Both the position numbers and the translations under genes were made by a program. The notes under the pieces are model-generated. The model was given only the letters and a program-made list of their open reading frames with translations, did not search any database and had not been told where the DNA came from. Of a stretch of 64,000 bases of DNA, positions 60,729 to 64,000 are shown one piece after another; the first letter of the stretch is position 1; every line of letters begins with the position of its first letter. Source of the stretch: Norana najaformis (taxonomy: Eukaryota; Annelida; Clitellata; Crassiclitellata; Hormogastridae); contig OZ029921.1 in NCBI GenBank assembly GCA_964023275.1, forward strand, positions 7,822,806 through 7,886,805. Reading direction: 5' to 3'.

Positions 60729-62909
60729 CAACAATAACAGTAACAACAACAACAACAGCAGCAGCAGCAGCTTAATAAAGCTTAGCCATTCCAGGCGATA
60801 TTTATACACTCCATGTTTTAAAATCCTGATGGACCATTTCTACCCTGGGTAACAATTCCACAACTACTAGTAATAGTAATAATATTAATATTAATAATAT
60901 AACAGTAATAATAATAATTACTATTATTGCATCTCTTAAGTAATATGTAACTGCTATTGTAATTAGTAACTTCTAATGCAACGGTGTTTAATGCACAAAA
61001 CATCAACCGATGGCACACCAAAGCCAAACTTCAATCAGGTCAACATCCAGAAGGTCAGTCCACAAGACATAGAGGCAGCTCAGGTGGATAAGCAATTTGA
61101 AACAGGTAAGTTTTAAGTTGAGAATGAAATGACAGAAGCGACTGAGCAGAATGAACAGATGCAGGGAGGGAGTTCCAATGTCCAGTTCCAGCAACCGAAA
61201 GAGCCTGTTACCAAGAACAGTTAGCCCATTCACCAAGAACTTTATATACCTGTTAGATAATAGTTAACAATATATAACAGTAATAATAATTATTTTTACT
61301 ATTATTGCATCTATTAAGTAACATGTAACTTTTATTGTAATTAGTAACTTCTAATGTGCCAGTGTCTAATGCACAAGGCATCAACCGACGGCAGATCAAA
61401 GCCAAGCTGCAATCAGGTCAGTATCCAGAAGGTCAGTTCACAAGACACACAAGCAGATAATAGTTCACTCAAGAACAGTTAGCCCATTCGCCAGGAACTT
61501 AATATACCTGTTAGAAAATAGTTACGCATCTAAGACAGGCTCTTAGAGACAGAATTTAAATATCCACATGAGCTCATCACACAGAATAATCTGTTAGCAA
61601 AGAATAATCTGTCACTAATTGAGGTCATCTTCTATTACTCGGCAGATGTAGCCGCAACATGCACTAATATCTTGCAAAAAGATTCAGTGAACAATGTCAC
61701 AGTAGAAGTGCATCATCCATCAAAGTTCTTCCTAAACATGAGTTTCACAGAATGTAAAGAATGGCTTGGGAAGCCAGCTAATCTCAGTCGGTTACTGTTG
61801 TACAGGAAAAGTATATAAGCTTAACTAGTTTTAATCTTATGTTAATCATAATCATACCTTATTATCTAATTTGATTTCAAATTAGTCATAATCATACCTT
61901 TTGTTCCTTTATGAGAAACTGCTTAAAAAGTTCAATAGTAATGTTCTTTTTCGAGTCCAGATATTTTGAAAAATATGCTTTTATAATCTGTAACATAAAC
62001 AAAACGACACAGTGCAAATAAAATATTTTTACTGGTTCTGGATCTTGACTAAGCCAGAAGAACTGTACCTGAAAAGTGCAAGCTGAGGTCAGGGATATAA
62101 GAAGTGACTAGTGGGTGCAGTTAGGATGGAGTCTTCATCTCAAGAACTCTATAGGTCAAACCGACTATTCTCAATCTCAATTCTCTACAGAAAGCTGACA
62201 AAGTCAGGTTATAGAACTGGTTGGGGAAGTGCATGCAGGCATCGCACAAGCCAAAGAATTTTTCAGTTTAGACTGACTGGATCCTTTTAAACACTTTATT
62301 TCAGAGTTGTCAGAAACCTTATCCAGCATTACTCTGTTTCCACTAAATAGGTGGCTGCACCAAACCTGGCACAAACTTTTAACTTATAAGTGCACATTAA
62401 AACATTCGTAGGGTCAAAAGTGCCTCTGAAAAGTTTCTCTTGAAGTGACAGCATACAAATCCGCGATTTACAATTCAAATAACAGTAAGAAGCTTAAGCA
62501 ATTTAAAGCAAACAGTAACTTGTCAGCAAGTGGTCTTTCCTGGATCAGTCTATCAGTATTCGTGGTATTGTAATGTAACTTTACATTCTGGTACGTAGCA
62601 CCTTTCTACAGCACCATCTACTAAAACACAAGTAGCATGGGATTTATTCTGTAGCATGCTGAGTTTGTAATCCAACTACTGCTGAGTGGATTCTGAATAA
62701 CAGCTCTAGAGAAGCCGTTTAGTGCTCACTTGTCTCACGCCTGACATTCAGATTTACAAAGTCCAAGAAATGATTAAATGCACTACAGAGGTTTGTTTGC
62801 AAGTTCAGACAATGCGCATGTTCTAATTTACATCAGGAATGAACATCAGATTGCGATAGAGCACAACAAAGTCTTCATAGTTCAAGTCCTTGTTATCAGG
62901 TCGCGCCTC
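37134..62909 (-). CDS. PLCG: Phospholipase C-gamma (25 exons, 5' end outside window)
   Basis: Hydrolyses PIP2 to IP3 and diacylglycerol at the plasma membrane after recruitment to phosphotyrosine. The 25 exons sum to 3297 nt in one frame: 1098 residues and a stop. Domains in order: EF-hand region, X barrel half, N half of the split PH, nSH2, cSH2, phospho-linker, SH3, C half of the split PH, Y barrel half, C2, coiled-coil tail. Catalytic histidines are in SSHNTY and IYHGRTL, Ca2+ ligands in CIELDCWDG and SIENH. Both SH2 arginines (FLVR, FLIR) are present. Vertebrate PLC-gamma1 has about 1290 residues, so roughly 200 residues (N-terminal PH and early EF hands) lie beyond position 64000. The catalytic and SH2 features point to an active, tyrosine-kinase-linked enzyme. 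Confidence 0.95.
37861..37949 (-). CDS. PLCG: PLCG exon: C2 end
   Basis: [20 protein letters not shown], the last C2 strands. Donor AAG|GTATGT, phase 0. Confidence 0.93.
38583..38741 (-). CDS. PLCG: PLCG exon: C2 domain
   Basis: [20 protein letters not shown] to [14 protein letters not shown], the central C2 strands. Donor G|GTTGAA, phase 1. Confidence 0.94.
38870..39065. repeat. ~24-bp minisatellite (tgcagagactgaatgaatga)
   Basis: About six imperfect tandem units in a PLCG intron, flanked by GACT/TTGA-rich sequence on both sides. Confidence 0.85.
39313..39430 (-). CDS. PLCG: PLCG exon: C2 domain
   Basis: [20 protein letters not shown] matches VLGARHLPKNGRGIVCPFVE. Donor G|GTAGAG, phase 1. 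Confidence 0.94.
39595..39765 (-). repeat. tRNA-derived SINE
   Basis: On the - strand, a tRNA-like head (GGCACGGTGGCCGAGTGGAT as A box, GAGTTCAAGCC as B box) lies at about 39764-39690. The SINE core CCTTGAGCAAGTCCTTCAC follows. No intact tRNA fold was assembled. Confidence 0.65.
40089..40237 (-). CDS. PLCG: PLCG exon: Y domain end and C2 start
   Basis: [20 protein letters not shown], then the first C2 strand VDPVTITLT. Donor ACG|GTTAGC, phase 0. Confidence 0.94.
40830..41051 (-). CDS. PLCG: PLCG exon: Y domain core
   Basis: MFSLAET to [20 protein letters not shown] and [16 protein letters not shown]. The S..Y residues bind the inositol phosphate. Donor G|GTTTGT, phase 1. Confidence 0.95.
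41985..42250 (+). repeat. Two adjoining 3'-tail copies of the L2/CR1-like family
   Basis: 'gacatggcatctttggacaa..cacagcactcgtgaataagctg' ending 'tttacgattatgattacga' (about 41985-42110), then 'gtgaataagctggttcctg..gctgtagaaatctcgag' (about 42182-42245). Both match the reverse complement of the intact element's 3' end. Confidence 0.7.
42856..42955 (-). CDS. PLCG: PLCG exon: start of Y domain
   Basis: [17 protein letters not shown] matches ELSELVVYCRPVPFD of vertebrate PLC-gamma1. Donor G|GTTTGC, phase 1. Confidence 0.92.
43230..43385. repeat. Short retroposon tail and a 43-bp exact tandem duplication
   Basis: A 3'-tail fragment (about 43232-43275) is followed by two exact copies of a 43-bp unit, 43300-43342 and 43343-43385. 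Confidence 0.85.
43504..43652 (-). CDS. PLCG: PLCG exon: split PH, C half
   Basis: [10 protein letters not shown], then the closing helix [15 protein letters not shown] with its invariant Trp. Acceptor TATCAG|, donor ATT|GTTAGT, phase 0. Confidence 0.93.
43985..44100 (-). repeat. 3'-tail copy of the L2/CR1-like family
   Basis: 'attataatcttgagattc..aagaaagctaacttgcaggaaccagcttattcacaagtgctcagtcaaa' matches the 3' end at 22016-22140. Confidence 0.7.
44160..44420 (+). repeat. Retroposon 3'-tail, second family
   Basis: Shares 'tcaattctgtgatgtcattcagggctaaac', 'tgcttacccac', 'ttgatgccttgagcattatcgtaat' and 'gtagaagtcattgg' with 50690-50940 and 53560-53705. Confidence 0.7.
44583..44734 (-). CDS. 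PLCG: PLCG exon: SH3 end and linker to split PH
   Basis: [21 protein letters not shown] completes SH3, with Q in place of the usual N of FPxNYV. The linker [14 protein letters not shown] matches the segment before the second PH half. Donor A|GTACGT, phase 1. Confidence 0.9.
45283..45386 (-). CDS. PLCG: PLCG exon: SH3, first half
   Basis: [18 protein letters not shown] with the ALYDY motif, ending at the first Trp of the WW pair. Donor TG|GTAAGA, phase 2. Confidence 0.95.
45590..45790. repeat. GAGACC/CAAGAC-rich repeat, copy 1
   Basis: Degenerate 'gaccaagacaagaccc..gcccgagacgagaccgag' units. A related copy in the same orientation lies at 46745-46960, 950 bp away. Confidence 0.7.
46340..46510 (-). 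repeat. 3'-tail copy of the L2/CR1-like family
   Basis: 'aatctcaagatttcttcagcacccaagaaagcc' to 'caggtcaagatccaacgatcaggcaggcagacagtcagata' matches the intact element's 3' untranslated part. Confidence 0.7.
46745..46960. repeat. GAGACC/CAAGAC-rich repeat, copy 2
   Basis: Same unit style as 45590-45790, with 'ctgcccgagaccgagaccgagacgagaccc'. Confidence 0.7.
47045..47104 (-). CDS. PLCG: PLCG exon: cSH2-SH3 linker with regulatory tyrosines
   Basis: A 20-codon exon, [20 protein letters not shown]. Its tyrosines align with vertebrate Y775 and the activating Y783, while Y771 is replaced by Ala. Acceptor TTTTAG|, donor ACG|GTATGA. Confidence 0.9.
47405..47582 (-). CDS. PLCG: PLCG exon: cSH2, second half
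   Basis: [11 protein letters not shown], then [20 protein letters not shown], very close to vertebrate PLC-gamma cSH2. Donor ACG|GTAAGC, phase 0. Confidence 0.95.
47977..48114 (-). CDS. PLCG: PLCG exon: cSH2, first half
   Basis: [15 protein letters not shown] and GVFLIRQRN. The cSH2 domain clamps the enzyme in the autoinhibited state and releases it on binding the phosphorylated linker. Donor AG|GTAAAA, phase 2. Confidence 0.95.
48238..48303. repeat. (AAT)n microsatellite
   Basis: AAT units with one AATTATAAT break, in the PLCG intron between the cSH2 exon at 47977-48114 and the nSH2 exon at 49272-49463. Confidence 0.9.
48595..48838. repeat. Polypyrimidine (CCT/TCT)n tract
   Basis: About 240 bases that are almost only C and T on the + strand (purine on the - strand), in the same intron as the AAT run. 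The ORFs across it (P/S-rich on +, R- or E/K-rich on -) are artefacts of the repeat. Confidence 0.95.
49272..49463 (-). CDS. PLCG: PLCG exon: nSH2, second half
   Basis: [10 protein letters not shown], then [19 protein letters not shown], matching the beta-D to alpha-B part of SH2. Donor CC|GTAAGT, phase 2. Confidence 0.93.
49810..50010 (+). repeat. 3'-tail copy of the L2/CR1-like family (inverted)
   Basis: 'gcctgacccttgtatcttgacctggtac' through 'gcctatcgattttgttttgact' to 'gctgtagaaatctcaagtttatgattacaatta' is the sense-strand version of the intact element's 3' end. Confidence 0.75.
50410..50576 (-). CDS. PLCG: PLCG exon: nSH2, first half
   Basis: [17 protein letters not shown] and [15 protein letters not shown]. 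The Arg of FLVR is the phosphotyrosine contact that docks PLC-gamma on receptors. Donor CT|GTAAGC, phase 2. Confidence 0.95.
50690..50940 (+). repeat. Retroposon 3'-tail, second family
   Basis: Contains 'tcaattctttgatgttattcaggtctaaac', 'tgcttacccac', 'gaccgatatcttgggtattatgctaatggtgctagagaagtc'; a relative of 44160-44420. Confidence 0.7.
51118..51231 (-). CDS. PLCG: PLCG exon: split PH, N half
   Basis: [20 protein letters not shown], then an acidic linker into nSH2. Acceptor ATTCAG|, donor CAG|GTTGGC, phase 0. Confidence 0.92.
52380..52760. repeat. 20-bp AT-rich minisatellite (atgttaatttatactatctt)
   Basis: About 16 units with small variants, in the PLCG intron between exons 52866-52930 and 51118-51231. 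Confidence 0.95.
52866..52930 (-). CDS. PLCG: PLCG exon: split PH, N half start
   Basis: [14 protein letters not shown], the first strands of the split PH domain. Acceptor TTCTAG|, donor AAG|GTGAGA, phase 0. Confidence 0.9.
53180..53480 (-). mobile_element. Truncated L2/CR1-like element, 3' end
   Basis: Begins 'atcgtaatctcgagatttctacagcg' and continues through the 3' untranslated part into sequence matching the ORF end region (reverse of about 22170-22330). 5'-truncated. Confidence 0.8.
53560..53705 (+). repeat. Retroposon 3'-tail, second family
   Basis: 'ctgacctataggaattctacctggcttctcc', 'accatcgattgatgccttgg', 'ggtgctatagaagtcattagattagatta'. The TTAGA tail ends just before a PLCG exon. 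Confidence 0.7.
53742..53859 (-). CDS. PLCG: PLCG exon: X to split-PH linker
   Basis: HKKIREDGG, then Ser/Arg-rich sequence. This is the least conserved exon. The donor G|GTCAGA is weak, but the frame joins smoothly to GNVDLHSS in the next exon. Confidence 0.75.
54035..54290. repeat. Imperfect minisatellite (agcagatagcagcaaacagatagcag..)
   Basis: Units built from 'gcagatag', 'cagcaaacagatagcagagaaatag' and 'cagacagcctgcag', repeated with length variation. A stray piece lies at 55368-55400. Confidence 0.85.
55679..55847 (-). CDS. PLCG: PLCG exon: end of X domain
   Basis: [16 protein letters not shown] (Ca2+ ligand E in SIE) to [14 protein letters not shown]. Donor AAG|GTAACA, phase 0. Confidence 0.95.
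56460..56580 (-). CDS. PLCG: PLCG exon: X domain, second catalytic His
   Basis: [20 protein letters not shown] contains the Ca2+-binding D and the second catalytic histidine (IYHG), then [10 protein letters not shown]. Donor GA|GTATGT, phase 2. Confidence 0.95.
56799..56884 (-). CDS. PLCG: PLCG exon: X domain
   Basis: YLTGDQI to RNGCRCIE, the strand carrying the first acidic Ca2+ ligand. The donor T|GTTGGT is non-consensus but yields CIELDCWDG across the junction. Confidence 0.9.
57280..57560 (+). repeat. Retroposon 3'-tail copy
   Basis: Homologous to 10870-11150, ending 'gcaccatcggttgatgccttctgcattag..cacaacagaagttactaattac'. Confidence 0.65.
57745..57860 (-). CDS. PLCG: PLCG exon: start of X domain, first catalytic His
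   Basis: [14 protein letters not shown] leads to [13 protein letters not shown]. The His of SSHNTY is the first catalytic histidine. Acceptor TTTCTAG| was preferred over a TAG five bases on because only it keeps phase 0. Confidence 0.93.
58498..58587 (-). CDS. PLCG: PLCG exon: EF-hand region
   Basis: 30 codons, acidic/helical, ending DYYFTQQA. Acceptor TTTTCAG|, donor GCT|GTAGGT, phase 0. Confidence 0.85.
59680..60690 (-). mobile_element. 5'-truncated, mutated copy of the L2/CR1-like element
   Basis: About 1 kb of the 3' end. It reads [20 protein letters not shown] and [17 protein letters not shown] like the intact ORF, but with frameshifts after about 60 codons (frames 60136-60450 and 60086-60355). 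It is cut off at a CAG/CAA repeat near 60690. Confidence 0.9.
60697..60773. repeat. (CAG)n/(CAA)n microsatellite
   Basis: CAG units, then CAA, then CAG again, at the 5' break of the truncated LINE copy. Confidence 0.95.
60865..61490 (-). repeat. Two 3'-tail repeat copies with AAT runs
   Basis: Copies at 60966-61230 and 61343-61450 share 'aacttctaatg..cacaa..catcaaccgatggc', 'gccaa..tcaatcaggtca' and 'ccagaaggtcagt'. Each is preceded by 'ttattgcatct.ttaagtaa.atgtaac' and AAT units, so the two form a direct duplication of about 380 bp period. Confidence 0.75.
61500..61890. other. PLCG intron, nothing further seen
   Basis: No repeat or exon recognised. A short direct repeat 'aatcataatcataccttattatctaattt/..aatcataccttttgttcc' adjoins the donor of exon 61898-61987. 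Confidence 0.4.
61898..61987 (-). CDS. PLCG: PLCG exon: EF-hand region
   Basis: 30 codons with [15 protein letters not shown]. Acceptor TTACAG|, donor AAG|GTATGA, phase 0. Confidence 0.85.
62832..62909 (-). CDS. PLCG: PLCG exon: EF-hand region (first in window)
   Basis: 26 codons ending YRNLMFIPD, phase 0 at both ends. Acceptor TTTACAG|, donor GAT|GTAAAT. The 5' neighbour exon is not seen up to 64000. Confidence 0.85.
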
Positions 62910-63224
62910 CTGTAAAAAGAACACAAAAACTAAAATTATGTACATATATATACTAGTATTTAATATATAAGGAAGTAATGTGTACTTCTTTCACAAGTAA
63001 TGTAGGATAGTAATCTTATGAGAACAATGGTTCCAAAGTACCACATGAGCAGGCAAAGACAAGCGACAGATAACTCTAGAGTGGCCGACTGTCCTTTGAG
63101 TCACAGGCTATCAGGCTTTACAAATATTGTTGTGGCTTGTCTTGGAAACAGGAGCAGGGTATATTTCTGCAAAAGCTAGACCCAGTCACAGCAATCCCTG
63201 ACCAACTTAATCTAATCAAATGAG

Positions 63225-63620
63225 AACTTCTATAGCGCCAGTGTTATAATGCTCAAGGCATCAGTCGATGGTTGCTACTAAGCAAGATCTTTGTGCAAGC
63301 CAAATTCCAGGGCAAGAAGACATGGAAACACCTATGGAGGAAATCACTTCAGAAGACAAGCTTTTAGTCGTGATCTGAAGGCCAAAACAGACTTTGCAGA
63401 GTGAATGTTTGCCAGAAGAGAGTTCCAGAGTCTAGGGTCAGCAACAGAATAGGCATACCTGCAGAGAGAACGTTATCCTTTTCCATTAAATAGTCAGATT
63501 AAGACAGCTGGAAGACCTGGTCAAGCAGAGACAAGTCTTGTGAGTCAGTATAGAGTGAGATAGTGAGGCTGGCTAAAATGAAGTCTTGTATTTGATCAGC
63601 CCAGGCTAAAAAATTATTTG
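63225..63620 (-). repeat. Retroposon 3'-tail copy, second family
   Basis: 'gagaacttctatagcgccagtgttataatgctcaaggcatcagtcgatggttgctactaagc' matches 35625-35700 and, inverted, 44310-44420. It continues with 'gagttccagagtctagggtcagcaacagaatagg', an ORF-end-like region with no open frame. Confidence 0.65.
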
Positions 63621-64000
63621 CTCTTTATGGGCAGCCAATGCAGTGATTTTAGGATCAGTGAAAAAAGTTCATATCTGGGAGTTTTAGATAGCTCTGGCTA
63701 AGGTATTTTAGACTCACACTTAAGTTAAAATAGCCTTGTATTTCAGGGCAGAGTTGCATAGTAACTATCTCCTGACCTTGTGAAATACACTGGCATTCAA
63801 AATAAGTAAAAAAGTAACCACTGAAAGATAGCAGAAGTTGCTGATGCTCACAGCTGCGCATTTGAAGTGTATTTGGTTATATTAACATGTGCTTAATAAA
63901 TCTTCTTATAACAATAATAAAGATGATACATAAATCTCCAACCAGGCAACTTAATATGAATAATTTTCAGAATGTTCACATCAATAAAGCATTGTTCAGG
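63621..64000. other. PLCG intron to the window edge
   Basis: No exon found. The next upstream PLCG exon must lie beyond 64000. Confidence 0.4.

Overview
This is nuclear DNA from an animal. Genes are split by GT..AG introns, most of the window is intron or spacer, microsatellites and minisatellites are dense, and there are many decayed LINE/SINE pieces plus one intact LINE. The phospholipase C-gamma and plasma-membrane Na+/H+ exchanger are of metazoan type. The LINE type (L2/CR1-like with an NPGP motif), the tRNA-derived SINEs and the frequent palindrome TAGGCCTA (at least ten copies) would suit a marine deuterostome such as an echinoderm, hemichordate or lancelet. That placement is an inference.

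Positions 1-12,200: a small cluster of secreted, cysteine-rich peptide genes. It was assembled here from exons too short to stand out as ORFs. One complete three-exon gene lies on the + strand (1911-4099). A second complete three-exon gene lies on the - strand (10257-12188). A third mature-peptide exon lies on the - strand (7007-7179), as an alternative last exon or the remnant of a third gene. Both complete genes have an 84-nt signal-peptide exon, a short pro-region exon with an R-x-K-R processing site ending at residue 36, and a terminal exon carrying nine cysteines in a shared spacing. I know no family with this framework. It is the most interesting item in the window.

Positions 12,200-32,050: spacer, then a complete 11-exon Na+/H+ exchanger gene (SLC9A2/3/5-like, - strand, 15744-31893, 942 residues, all intron phases consistent). 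A TATA box lies upstream and an AATAAA downstream. Intron 6 holds a full-length L2/CR1-like retrotransposon with an unbroken 1141-codon ORF, inserted into a 42-bp minisatellite.

Positions 32,050-37,100: repeat-rich spacer with a decayed LINE 5' part and a near-perfect foldback.

Positions 37,100-64,000: 25 exons of phospholipase C-gamma (- strand, 1098 residues to the stop). They run from the EF-hand region through X, split PH, two SH2, SH3, Y and C2 domains to a coiled-coil tail. The N-terminal PH domain and first exons lie beyond the right edge. The introns hold tandem arrays, a 240-bp polypyrimidine tract and truncated copies of the intact LINE.

The two large genes are unrelated housekeeping/signalling genes: the exchanger controls pH and Na+ at the plasma membrane, and PLC-gamma couples tyrosine kinases to IP3/Ca2+ and DAG. 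Nothing in the sequence ties the peptide cluster to either of them.
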